A stretch of 10,566 nt of DNA, from the NCBI GenBank assembly GCA_002389265.1, contig DGOD01000040.1, forward strand, positions 1-10,566. Reading direction: 5' to 3'. The DNA is from Gammaproteobacteria bacterium UBA4475. GTDB taxonomy: Bacteria; Pseudomonadota; Gammaproteobacteria; Pseudomonadales; Azotimanducaceae. The position numbers were made by a program, and so were the translations under genes. The notes under the pieces were generated by a model. It searched no databases, had not been told where the DNA came from, and worked only from the letters and a program-made list of their open reading frames with translations. The number at the start of each line of letters is the position of its first letter. Positions within the stretch are counted from its first letter, which is position 1. Below are positions 1 through 6,981 of the stretch, one piece after another.

Positions 1-1109
1 GCAAACATGCCGCCCACGCCATGGCACACTGATACTTTGGCATCCTTAACTTGCGCTGGCGCAACCCCGCGTAACTGCCTGACACTTTCCTGCAGAGCGT
101 ACATACCGTACATGCCAGAGTGCATATAGCTCAAGCCTCCACCGTTGGTGTTCATGGGCAGAATGCCACCAATAGCGGTATTGCGCGCCTCTATAAACAG
201 GCCCGCTTCTCCCGGCGCACAAAAACCTAAATCTTCGAGCCCGTAAAAAGGTAAATGCGCAAAGGCGTCATAGATCATCAAATGATCCACATCAGCGTGC
301 TTGATGCCGGCCTCCGCAAACGCCTTTTTTCCCGCTGTGCGAAAAGCGCGGGAAGTAGTGAAGTCGGCCATTTGGCTGATCATCGGCGTTTCAACACTTT
401 CACCTGTACCCAGAATGTATACTGGTTTGTGCGGAAAATCAGCGGCTCTGTCTGCGCGGGTCAAGATCAGCGCGCCGCCCCCGTCAGTCACCAAACAACA
501 CTCAAGCTTGGTAAACGGATAAGCAATCATACGATCATTCATGACCTGCTCAACGGTCAGCGGATCGCGGTAGGAGGCCCGAGGATTCAGACCGGCCCAC
601 TCTCGCTGAACCACCGCGACCATGGCCAACTGCTCAAGAGTTGTGCCTGTTTCCTTCATATACCGCAGGAACGGGATCGTGAAGATAGACGGTGGTCCCA
701 TGAGCCCATACGGCGCCTCGAATTGTCCCGCCAGGCTCGCCCCGCCGCCGCCACCTCGAAAGCCGCCACGTCCCACATTAGATCGGCCGCTCTCGCCATG
801 GGTAATGAGTACGGTATGACACAAACCCTCGTTAATAGCCGCCGCCGCATGACGCACATGGAGCATGAAGGAGCAACCACCGACGGAAGTACCATCCACC
901 CAGGTCGGCACGATACCCATGTAGTGCGCCAGATTAGTGGGTGACTCACCAGCAGTGGCGACCCCATCTATATCCGAAAGCTTAAGGCCGGCATCTTTAA
1001 GGGCGTTCAAGGCCGCATCAGCATGCAACTGGATTTGGCTGACATGAGGTATTTTGCCCAGCTCAGTGGTTTCAGCTGCACCAACAATTGCTACAGATCC
1101 TGATTCCAT
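1..1109 (-). CDS. SCP2-thiolase-like acyl-CoA thiolase/aldolase, 3' end cut by window edge
   Basis: The frame is open from an ATG at 1109 to the window edge, giving 369 codons that begin MESGSVAIVGAAET. Family members are usually about 385-400 residues, so only a short C-terminal piece should be missing. Thiolase-fold signs are the N-terminal AIVGAAET, GLKLSDIDGV at about 41-50, a Cys at 79 in VGGCSFMLHV where the nucleophile is expected, TDGGGALIL at about 208-216, NTNGGGLSYMHSGMYG at 320-335 and VCHGVGG at 361-367. The GHP histidine motif of classical thiolases is not seen; NTNGGGLSY is typical of the non-decarboxylating SCP2-like group that pairs with DUF35 proteins, including Ltp2-type steroid side-chain aldolases. 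The start directly follows the DUF35 stop codon, implying translational coupling and a heteromeric enzyme. A Gly-rich stretch lies at 114-123. Thiolase fold is sure; thiolysis versus retro-aldol cleavage, and the substrate, cannot be told from sequence. Confidence 0.88.
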   Translation of the reverse strand, partial: MESGSVAIVGAAETTELGKIPHVSQIQLHADAALNALKDAGLKLSDIDGVATAGESPTNLAHYMGIVPTWVDGTSVGGCSFMLHVRHAAAAINEGLCHTVLITHGESGRSNVGRGGFRGGGGGASLAGQFEAPYGLMGPPSIFTIPFLRYMKETGTTLEQLAMVAVVQREWAGLNPRASYRDPLTVEQVMNDRMIAYPFTKLECCLVTDGGGALILTRADRAADFPHKPVYILGTGESVETPMISQMADFTTSRAFRTAGKKAFAEAGIKHADVDHLMIYDAFAHLPFYGLEDLGFCAPGEAGLFIEARNTAIGGILPMNTNGGGLSYMHSGMYGMYALQESVRQLRGVAPAQVKDAKVSVCHGVGGMF

Positions 1110-1538
1110 CTATTGATCCCCCATCGGTTGGAAGTAAGGCAGGGTGACTTCTTCGGTCAGCTTCTCAAAGGTCACCTGCAAAGGCATGTCGAGCAGCAAT
1201 GCTTCAGGCGTTTGCGGCGTATTGAGAATATTAGCCATCATCCGCGGGCCTTCCGCAAGCGTCACGACCGCGATGGCATAAGGACCATTAAACCCAGGGT
1301 GCGGCCGGTGATTAATCACATAGCTGTAGAGACTTGCCGCGCCGCTGGCGGCGAACACCGATACCGACCGACAAGCACAGGCCGGGCAGAATGGTCGCGG
1401 CGGGAAATACACATGCTGGCAATCGTCGCAGCGCTGCAGCCGCAGTTCGCCAGCCTGAGTACCCTGCCAAAAATGGGCAGTCTCCGGCGTCGGCACAGGT
1501 ACCGGAATCTTTGTCTTATCAGCAATCAGGTCGACCAT
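1110..1538 (-). CDS. DUF35 zinc-ribbon/OB-fold acyl-CoA-binding protein
   Basis: This 142-residue protein has the two-part DUF35 architecture. The N-terminal part (about 17-60) is a helix containing the typical FWQG motif followed by a rubredoxin-like zinc ribbon with Cys37, Cys40, Cys51 and Cys54 (CDDC and CPAC); a further Cys sits at 56. The C-terminal part (about 65-140) matches an OB-fold, with SYVINHRPHPGF and YAIAVVTLAEG being characteristic. Such proteins are known as partners of SCP2-like thiolases and aldolases, where they help bind acyl-CoA and complete the active complex, and the adjoining downstream gene encodes exactly such a partner. The ATG at 1536-1538 is preceded by a good AGGAG (plus-strand 1547-1551) with 8-nt spacing, which fixes the start. 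It lies 66 bp downstream of the cysQ-like gene on the same strand, so read-through from that gene is possible. Confidence 0.93.
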   Translation of the reverse strand: MVDLIADKTKIPVPVPTPETAHFWQGTQAGELRLQRCDDCQHVYFPPRPFCPACACRSVSVFAASGAASLYSYVINHRPHPGFNGPYAIAVVTLAEGPRMMANILNTPQTPEALLLDMPLQVTFEKLTEEVTLPYFQPMGDQ

Positions 1539-1546
1539 TGACTAAA

Positions 1547-1551
1547 CTCCT
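1547..1551 (-). promoter_or_regulatory. Shine-Dalgarno of the DUF35 gene
   Basis: The minus strand reads AGGAG, 8 nt before the ATG at 1538. It is the only strong ribosome binding site in front of the DUF35/thiolase pair. The thiolase gene probably relies on coupling, because its ATG directly follows the DUF35 stop codon. Confidence 0.65.
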
Positions 1552-1604
1552 ATATCGGGAAAGGGGCAACTAAGACCCTGGGGGTCAAAACAGCACAGCA
1601 TCAC

Positions 1605-2441
1605 TCAGGTCAAACAGGCCTGCCAATCAAACGTCACATCACCTAGCACATAAAAATAGGGATTCAGCAGCCCGGCCTTCGTGTTATATCGCAGCGGTGA
1701 AAACTCATCGTCCACCACTTCTCCACCCGCGGCGATAACCACCGCATGGGCTGCGGCCGTGTCCCATTCGGAGGTTGGCGCCAGCCGCGGATACAAATCA
1801 GCCTGACCTTCGGCAATCAGGCAAAGCTTCAGCGAACTGCCCATATTAAGCGTCTCAAGGGTGGGGAACTGAGACGTCAGCGTTGTCATGCAGTGTTCCA
1901 TCGCAGGACTGGAATGTCGGCGGCTGGCGACCACGACCACCGACTCCGCCGCAGCAATGCGAGGTGCCACTTTGCGCACTGCGATATTTTGGCGCTGATC
2001 GTCTCGCTCAACAAATGCCAGACTCTTGCCATCATTGGACTGCGCCCCCGACAAGCCCGCGTAAAGCACATCCAGTACCGGCACATAAACAACGCCGAGC
2101 ACAGGCACACCTTGGTCAATCAAGGCGATATTGACCGTAAACTCGCCATTACGATTAATGAATTCTTTAGTGCCATCAAGTGGATCTACGAGAAAGTAGC
2201 GCTGCCATTGCTGGCGTTCGCTGAAAGGCACCTCGTCCGACTCTTCGGACAGCACTGGAATGCCCGGCGCCAGGCGCTTGAGCCCAGCGATAATAACCGC
2301 ATTCGCCGCGAGATCAGCGGCTGTCAGGGGCGAGTCGTCAGCTTTATTTTCGATGCTGAAGTCATCTCGACTATAGACGCTGAGAATCGCGGCCCCCGCC
2401 TCTCGAGCGATGGTGATAACACCTTCTAGAACATCCTGCAT
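1605..2441 (-). CDS. cysQ: 3'(2'),5'-bisphosphate nucleotidase CysQ
   Basis: CysQ removes the 3'-phosphate of adenosine 3',5'-bisphosphate (PAP), a by-product of sulfate assimilation, in the Mg-dependent, Li-sensitive inositol-monophosphatase superfamily. Counting from the ATG at 2441, the 278-residue product shows SEES at about 65-68 (metal-binding Glu), the hallmark DPLDGTKEF at 86-94, GSSLK at 201-205 and EWDTAAAHAV at 225-234, the second metal/substrate signature. All catalytic signatures are intact. The frame is open further up to an ATG at 2519, which would add 26 residues. I prefer 2441: the extra residues are not family-like, the ATG at 2519 lacks a Shine-Dalgarno, the one at 2441 has GGAAAG 7 nt upstream, and a possible -10 box lies between the two. 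E. coli CysQ is about 246 residues and starts close to this point. The gene is divergent from hslR. Inositol monophosphatase proper is less likely given DPLDGTKEF. Confidence 0.93.
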   Translation of the reverse strand: MQDVLEGVITIAREAGAAILSVYSRDDFSIENKADDSPLTAADLAANAVIIAGLKRLAPGIPVLSEESDEVPFSERQQWQRYFLVDPLDGTKEFINRNGEFTVNIALIDQGVPVLGVVYVPVLDVLYAGLSGAQSNDGKSLAFVERDDQRQNIAVRKVAPRIAAAESVVVVASRRHSSPAMEHCMTTLTSQFPTLETLNMGSSLKLCLIAEGQADLYPRLAPTSEWDTAAAHAVVIAAGGEVVDDEFSPLRYNTKAGLLNPYFYVLGDVTFDWQACLT

Positions 2442-2460
2442 TGCCACGCTTTCCAATGTT

Positions 2461-2485
2461 AGTATATGGGTTGCTTGTCGATCGA
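2461..2485 (-). promoter_or_regulatory. possible cysQ promoter, -10 TATACT
   Basis: On the minus strand a TATACT hexamer (plus-strand 2461-2466) matches the -10 consensus at five of six positions. The best upstream partner is a TTACCA-like -35 about 19 nt away, which is weak and rather far. Transcription would begin near 2454, about 13 nt before the ATG at 2441 and inside the longer reading frame from 2519, which would exclude the longer start. Confidence 0.35.
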
Positions 2486-2559
2486 TGGTAACGCGGACCC
2501 GGCATGCTAAGACAGCCATTTATGGGATGAATAAGTCTTAATAAGAACAGGATCAAAAG

Positions 2560-2943
2560 ATGGGGGGCGTCAGGGTTGATAAATGGTTGTGGGCTGCACG
2601 GTTTTTTAAGACCCGCGCCAAGGCTAAAGAAGCTATTGACGGTGGTAAAGTTCACTTGGACGGTCACCGAGTCAAGCCTAGCAAGGAGCTTCAACTGGGT
2701 CAGGAACTGGTGATACGCCAAGGCTGGGATGAAAAAACGGTCGTGATAATGAGCCTGTCAGAGCAACGCCGAGATGCCACCAGCGCTGCCAGCCTGTATG
2801 CGGAAACCCCAGAGAGCATCACCAAACGCGAACTCGTCCAGATCCAGCGACAGGCCGCCGGCGCAATCAAACCCTCTGCCGGCCGACCGACCAAGAAGGA
2901 CCGGCGTTTGATCCACCAGTTTCGCGAAAATAATACGGATTAA
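2560..2943 (+). CDS. hslR: Hsp15, S4-domain ribosome-associated heat shock protein
   Basis: Hsp15 binds free 50S subunits carrying a nascent chain with tRNA and helps recycle them after premature dissociation, typically after heat shock. The 127-residue product (E. coli about 133) begins with the S4 RNA-binding domain (about 1-65), whose signature VRVDKWLWAARFFKTR at 4-19 is almost diagnostic of HslR, followed by AKEAIDGGKVHLDG and the loop VKPSKELQLGQEL. The C-terminal half (about 85-127) is rich in Arg, Lys and Gln and ends in the usual basic GRPTKKDRR (108-116). The ATG at 2560 follows AGGA with 7-nt spacing. It is divergent from cysQ. In E. coli and Pseudomonas, hslR lies near hslO (Hsp33) and pckA; here the pckA-like gene follows after 136 bp with no hslO between them. 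Confidence 0.95.
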   Translation: MGGVRVDKWLWAARFFKTRAKAKEAIDGGKVHLDGHRVKPSKELQLGQELVIRQGWDEKTVVIMSLSEQRRDATSAASLYAETPESITKRELVQIQRQAAGAIKPSAGRPTKKDRRLIHQFRENNTD

Positions 2944-3079
2944 AGTCCTTATATCGGCGCGCTTGAATTTGGCATACTCTGAGCGCTGACAGGGGATCTG
3001 ACTTTTAGAATGCATAACACATTGATGACATGTTCAACTCACCAGAGCACTGCCTGGCGACCGGAGGTCGAGACCATCC

Positions 3080-4657
3080 ATGTCTGCACCCACTGACATT
3101 CTTGCGATTGAGCACGAGAACCTGCTGCCTGCCGCTCTGATCGAGCGCGCCCTGCTAGACAAGGAAGGTCAACTCACGAGTTGTGGCGCGCTAGCAGTGG
3201 AAACCGGCAAGCGGACAGAGCGCTATCCGCTCGACCGTTTTATCGTCAATGAACCCAGTACCAGTGATACGATCGACTGGAGCTTATTCAGCCAGCCATT
3301 TTCCAGCCACCAATTTGACGAACTCTGGTCCAGGGTCAGCAACTACCTGGCAGAGCGCGATACCTACAGCAGCGAATTACATGTGGGCCAGGATCTCGAG
3401 CATTACCTGCCGATGCTCCTGAAGACTGAAACCGCTTGGCATAATATGGCGGGGCAGACGCTGTTTATTCGCCCCGAAAGGTTTAATCCAAAAAGTAAGG
3501 AGGTCTGGTCGATCCTTCACGCCGCCAACTTCGACTGTGACTCGCAACGGGATGGCACCCATAGCGAAGGGGTCGTCATTATCAACTTTGCCCGCCGCAA
3601 GGTTCTGCTGGCCGGCGTGCACTATGCGGGAGAAATCAAAAAAGCCATCTTCGTCGTCCAAAACTTCCTGCTCCCGGAGAAAGATGTTCTGCCCCTGCAC
3701 TGCGCTGCCAACGCTGATGCCGAAGGCGCGGTCTGCTTGTTTCTCGGCGCCTCTGGCGCGGGCAAAACCACTCTTTCAGCAGATCCCGAGCGATTACTGA
3801 TTGGCGATGACGAACACGGCTGGGGCGAGGGCACGGTATTCAACCTGGAAGCTGGGTGCTATGCCAAGTGTCTCAACCTCAGTGAATCCAGTCATCCGGA
3901 AATTTTTCAGGCGATTCGCTTCGGTGCCCTGATCGAGAACGTCGTGATTGACCCAGAGACTCGGCTTGCCGACTACAGTGACGCTCGCCTCACCGATAAC
4001 AGCCGGGCCTGCTACCCGCTCAGTCATATTGATCAGATTTTCTGCCCCATCACTGCGTCGGAACCCAAGACTATTATTTTTCTATGCCGTGACTTGAATG
4101 GGGTGCTGCCCGCCGTCGCTCGACTCTCTCGAGAAGCCGCCGCCTATCATTTTTTGGCGGGCTATTCGACCCACAACCACCCTGAGGGTAACGCTGACGG
4201 CAAGATAGAAACCGTTTTCTCCGCCTGTTTCAGCGCACCCTTTTTGCCCCGACCAGCAACGCTGTATGCTGATCTGTTTATGCAGCGTCTTGATGAACAT
4301 GACACTCAGGTTTATCTGGTCAATACTGGCTGCTACGGTGGTTCCGCTGGAAATGGCGGCCAACCCATCAGCCTTGCACTAACCCGCAGAATCCTCGATG
4401 CGATACACAGTGGCGAAATTCTTGCTGCCGAGACGAATGCGCTGCAGCCACTGAATTTGACAATACCAACCCGACTTGAGGGTATCGATACTGCCCTACT
4501 CGATCCGCGCCTGGCCTGGCCTGATGCATCAATCTATGAACAAGCGGCAGGGGCAATTGCAGAGCAATTCGTGGTGAATTTTCAGCAATACTCAGTTGAT
4601 AACAGAATTATTAATGCTGGCCCACTCGGCCAGACTACACTTTTAAGAGCGCCCTAG
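3080..4657 (+). CDS. pckA: ATP-type phosphoenolpyruvate carboxykinase, divergent in active-site loops
   Basis: PckA converts oxaloacetate and ATP to PEP, CO2 and ADP, the entry step of gluconeogenesis. The product has 525 residues (E. coli 540). Conserved features are Tyr182 with Lys187-Lys188 in HYAGEIKKAIF, His207 in LHCAAN, the P-loop GASGAGKTTLS at 223-233, the metal-binding kinase-2 motif LIGDDEHGW at 240-248 and Arg309 in NSRACYP; these correspond to E. coli Tyr207, Lys212/213, His232, Lys254, Asp268/269 and Arg333. Three segments deviate: TERYPLDRF at 46-54 where TGRSPKDKF is usual (the Arg is kept), residues 363-378 where the mobile lid normally carries a GTE-like motif, and VNTGCYGG...GGQ at 414-428 where GKR normally touches the adenine. 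GGAGG sits 12 nt before the ATG, a slightly long spacing. The stop lies 5 bp before gshA. Family membership is sure; full normal activity is not. Confidence 0.9.
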   Translation: MSAPTDILAIEHENLLPAALIERALLDKEGQLTSCGALAVETGKRTERYPLDRFIVNEPSTSDTIDWSLFSQPFSSHQFDELWSRVSNYLAERDTYSSELHVGQDLEHYLPMLLKTETAWHNMAGQTLFIRPERFNPKSKEVWSILHAANFDCDSQRDGTHSEGVVIINFARRKVLLAGVHYAGEIKKAIFVVQNFLLPEKDVLPLHCAANADAEGAVCLFLGASGAGKTTLSADPERLLIGDDEHGWGEGTVFNLEAGCYAKCLNLSESSHPEIFQAIRFGALIENVVIDPETRLADYSDARLTDNSRACYPLSHIDQIFCPITASEPKTIIFLCRDLNGVLPAVARLSREAAAYHFLAGYSTHNHPEGNADGKIETVFSACFSAPFLPRPATLYADLFMQRLDEHDTQVYLVNTGCYGGSAGNGGQPISLALTRRILDAIHSGEILAAETNALQPLNLTIPTRLEGIDTALLDPRLAWPDASIYEQAAGAIAEQFVVNFQQYSVDNRIINAGPLGQTTLLRAP

Positions 4658-4662
4658 AACTA

Positions 4663-6237
4663 ATGACCAATCTTTTGACAGACTCGTTGACCTTTCTCGA
4701 CAAGGCTTATGCCGAAAGCCCACTGGAGTTCAATCGCGGTATTGAGCGCGAGGCACTCCGGGTCGATGCCGCGGGCAATCTTGCGCAGACTCCGCACCCC
4801 GAATTCCTTGGCTCGAAATTGACTCACCCGACAATCACCACAGACTTTTCAGAGTCTCAGGTAGAGCTCATCACGCCGGTCGCAAAAACAGCAGATGCAG
4901 CCCTGTCTCTACTCAAAGATGTGCATCGCTATGTCTATTCCGGTCTGGGCGAGGAGTCACTCTGGTCTGCCAGCATGCCCTGCGTCCTTGGCGACGACGA
5001 GAGCATTCCACTGGCCCAATATGGGCCGTCCAACCTCGGTCGCCTGAAGACTACCTATCGGCATGGGTTGAGCAATCGTTACGGCCGCGCGATGCAAACG
5101 ATCTGTGCGATCCATTACAACTTCTCAGTAGACGCATCACTGTGGCAGCATCTGGCCCATCTCGAAAAACAAACCAACGACAAACACTATCGGTCGAGAC
5201 GATACTTTGACCTGATGAGAAATTTCAGGCGACTGTCTTGGCTGCCTATTTATCTTTTCGGTGCATCCCCGGCCGTCTGCAAAAGCTTTGTAAAGGGGCG
5301 TAAACACGCGCTCCATGATTTTGATGCCGACAGCCTGTTTCTGGAGAACGCCACCTCCTTACGCAATGGTGATCTGGGTTACCAGAGCGAAACCCAAGCT
5401 GGCATGCTTGACGTCTGCTACAACTCACTCGACAATTATGTCGGCACCCTGGCTAAAGCCATTTGTACGCCACACGAAATTTATCAAAAGCTCGGCGTGA
5501 AACATGGCCAGGAGTACTTACAGGTCAGCGGTAATATTTTGCAATCAGAGGCCGAGTTTTACACCACTATACGGGCCAAGTGTGTGCCCCCCAAGGGCGC
5601 CAACTTCCTCACGACCTTGAAGGCTGAGGGTGTTGAATATATTGAGGTTCGACTTTTGGACGTCAATCCCTATCTGGCGTTGGGTATCGACGAAACCCAG
5701 ATCCACTTTCTGGATGCCTTTTTATTTTACTGCTTGTTAACCGCCAGCCCCGAGCATGATCCCGCGCTATGTGCCAGCGTCAGCAGCAACCTACGCGCCG
5801 TCGTTCACAACGGCCAAGATACCTCAACTATCATCGAAAATTTAGGCCAGCAACAATCTATTAAAACCTGGGGCCAAGCTGTACTGCTAGATGTCATGCA
5901 CGTCGCGCGGTGGCTCGACAAAACCAATGGGGTCGATGTCTACGCCGCTAGCGTCAGCGCTCAACAAGCCAAACTGCTGGATAGCGGGAAAATTCCAAGC
6001 GCTAGAATTATCGCAGACATGCGCGCTGAATCTAGTTCCTTCTTTCACTTCGCCATGAACCAGTCGCAAGCGCACAAGGCAGAATTTGAGCGACAAGCCT
6101 TGAGTCAGACAGAGCTCGCTTACTTCCGAGCGCTCTCTGAAAAGTCATGGCGTGAGCAAGCTCAGATTGAAGCAACTCCCGGCCCAAATTTTGACGACTA
6201 TCTCGAGGCTATGCTGAAGACTTACAAGAGCCTGTGA
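4663..6237 (+). CDS. gshA: glutamate-cysteine ligase, class 1
   Basis: GshA catalyses the ATP-dependent joining of the glutamate gamma-carboxyl to cysteine, the first and normally feedback-controlled step of glutathione synthesis in the cytoplasm. The 524-residue product (E. coli 518) is collinear with the gammaproteobacterial class-1 enzyme. Visible motifs are GIEREALRVD at 26-35 (metal-binding glutamates), TDFSESQVELITP at 60-72, SMPC at 104-107, LAQYGPSNLGRLKT at 117-130, RYG and HYNFS near 139-155, and EVRLLDVNPY at 328-337. No catalytic signature looks damaged. The ATG lies 5 bp after the pckA-like stop and has no clear Shine-Dalgarno (only AAGAG about 14 nt upstream), so it probably depends on translational coupling. 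Its own stop overlaps the acpH start. No gshB lies in the window. Confidence 0.96.
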   Translation: MTNLLTDSLTFLDKAYAESPLEFNRGIEREALRVDAAGNLAQTPHPEFLGSKLTHPTITTDFSESQVELITPVAKTADAALSLLKDVHRYVYSGLGEESLWSASMPCVLGDDESIPLAQYGPSNLGRLKTTYRHGLSNRYGRAMQTICAIHYNFSVDASLWQHLAHLEKQTNDKHYRSRRYFDLMRNFRRLSWLPIYLFGASPAVCKSFVKGRKHALHDFDADSLFLENATSLRNGDLGYQSETQAGMLDVCYNSLDNYVGTLAKAICTPHEIYQKLGVKHGQEYLQVSGNILQSEAEFYTTIRAKCVPPKGANFLTTLKAEGVEYIEVRLLDVNPYLALGIDETQIHFLDAFLFYCLLTASPEHDPALCASVSSNLRAVVHNGQDTSTIIENLGQQQSIKTWGQAVLLDVMHVARWLDKTNGVDVYAASVSAQQAKLLDSGKIPSARIIADMRAESSSFFHFAMNQSQAHKAEFERQALSQTELAYFRALSEKSWREQAQIEATPGPNFDDYLEAMLKTYKSL

Positions 6238-6836
6238 ACCATCTCGCCCATTTCCATCTAGCCGGAGTAGAGCACGACCTTATCGTTGGTGGATTTCTTG
6301 GTGACTTTGTTAAAGGCCGGTTACCTTCTGAGTACGATGCTAACATTGATCGCGGTATTCGTTTGCATCGGTCTATCGACGTCTTCACTGATCAGCATCC
6401 AATTGTAAAACAGTCTCAGGCGCGGTTCAGCCCAAGACTGCGACGGTTTTCACCCGTCATCACCGACATCGTCTTTGATCATTTTCTCGCTTGCCACTGG
6501 GAGCGCTATTCCGCACTGAGCCTGCAACAGTTCAGTCAGCAGATATGCCAAATCATTCTCGCTAACGAGCCTACACTACCGGAAAATGCAAAACGCTTGA
6601 TCAACGACATGCAACAGCACCGCCGCCTTGAAAAGTATTCAAGCCGAGAATTTGTCGATTCCGCACTTTTAAGTCTGTCCAATCGCATCACGCGAGCCAA
6701 CCCCATGCACGAAGGATTCGAGGAGTTCTTGACCCATTACGTTGCGCTTGAGTCTGACTTTCTACAATTCTTCCCTGAAGTGCTGGCATTCTCAACCCAA
6801 TGGCAACAATCAAATCCCTTAATTGAACAATCATGA
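6234..6836 (+). CDS. acpH: acyl carrier protein phosphodiesterase (DUF479)
   Basis: AcpH hydrolyses the 4'-phosphopantetheine phosphodiester of holo-ACP to give apo-ACP, part of ACP prosthetic-group turnover. The 200-residue product (E. coli about 193) begins MNHLAHFHLA and carries the family hallmarks: GGFLGDFVKG at 19-28 with Asp24, GIRLHRSID at 41-49, FTDQHP at 51-56, and ITDIVFDHFLACHW at 76-89 with Asp78 and Asp82-His83. These His/Asp residues form the metal site of an HD-like fold. The start is a GTG at 6234 whose last two bases belong to the gshA stop (GTGA overlap); this places the conserved NHLAH at the usual N terminus, so the non-ATG start is well supported. An AAGAG about 3 nt upstream may serve as Shine-Dalgarno. 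In vivo, the need for AcpH is reported to be slight in E. coli, so the biological role of this copy is open. Confidence 0.93.
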   Translation: MNHLAHFHLAGVEHDLIVGGFLGDFVKGRLPSEYDANIDRGIRLHRSIDVFTDQHPIVKQSQARFSPRLRRFSPVITDIVFDHFLACHWERYSALSLQQFSQQICQIILANEPTLPENAKRLINDMQQHRRLEKYSSREFVDSALLSLSNRITRANPMHEGFEEFLTHYVALESDFLQFFPEVLAFSTQWQQSNPLIEQS

Positions 6837-6981
6837 CCACCACCTCGCTCACCCGAAGGCTTGCTATTGATCTGGTCGGCTAACCGCGATTTAACCAACA
6901 TTCTCTGGCGGGCGGGTTGTCGGCAGAAGAATAACTTAAAGCGTTTACGGCGGGTTTATTACATACTATTGATCTACGACC
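6837..6981 (+). other. 145-bp intergenic region between acpH and dsbB
   Basis: This is the longest gap between genes in the window. It holds a 16-codon frame (6833-6883) that starts in an ATGA overlap with the acpH stop, with no Shine-Dalgarno and no family resemblance. Further on the sequence is AT-rich (about 6930-6975) and includes TACTAT near 6963, which could act as a -10 box for dsbB, but I see no good -35 partner. No stem with a following T-run was found, so a factor-independent terminator for the upstream genes is not visible. Confidence 0.4.

Noticed and set aside
255..944. 229-codon plus-strand open frame opposite the thiolase gene
   Set aside because: The opposite strand carries a clear thiolase-fold protein over the same bases. 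The plus-strand translation is rich in Arg, His and Ser, has no family resemblance and no Shine-Dalgarno. It is a shadow frame.
1574..1586. Short inverted repeat GACCC...GGGTC after cysQ
   Set aside because: The stem is only five base pairs with a three-base loop, and the cysQ direction lacks a following T-run, so it is not credible as a terminator.
1746..2429. 227-codon plus-strand open frame opposite cysQ
   Set aside because: It covers the conserved CysQ motifs in antisense, and its translation is Arg/His-rich with no recognisable domain. It is best explained by codon bias of the real gene.
2944..3079. Possible sigma70 promoter for the pckA-like gene (CTGACA and TAGAAT)
   Set aside because: The two hexamers are only about 14 nt apart, too close for a normal promoter, and no other pair fits better. 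A promoter is likely here but I cannot place it.
6833..6883. 16-codon ORF starting in an ATGA overlap with the acpH stop
   Set aside because: It has no Shine-Dalgarno, no similarity I can name and no further coupling to dsbB. It could be a remnant or a leader peptide, but nothing supports either.
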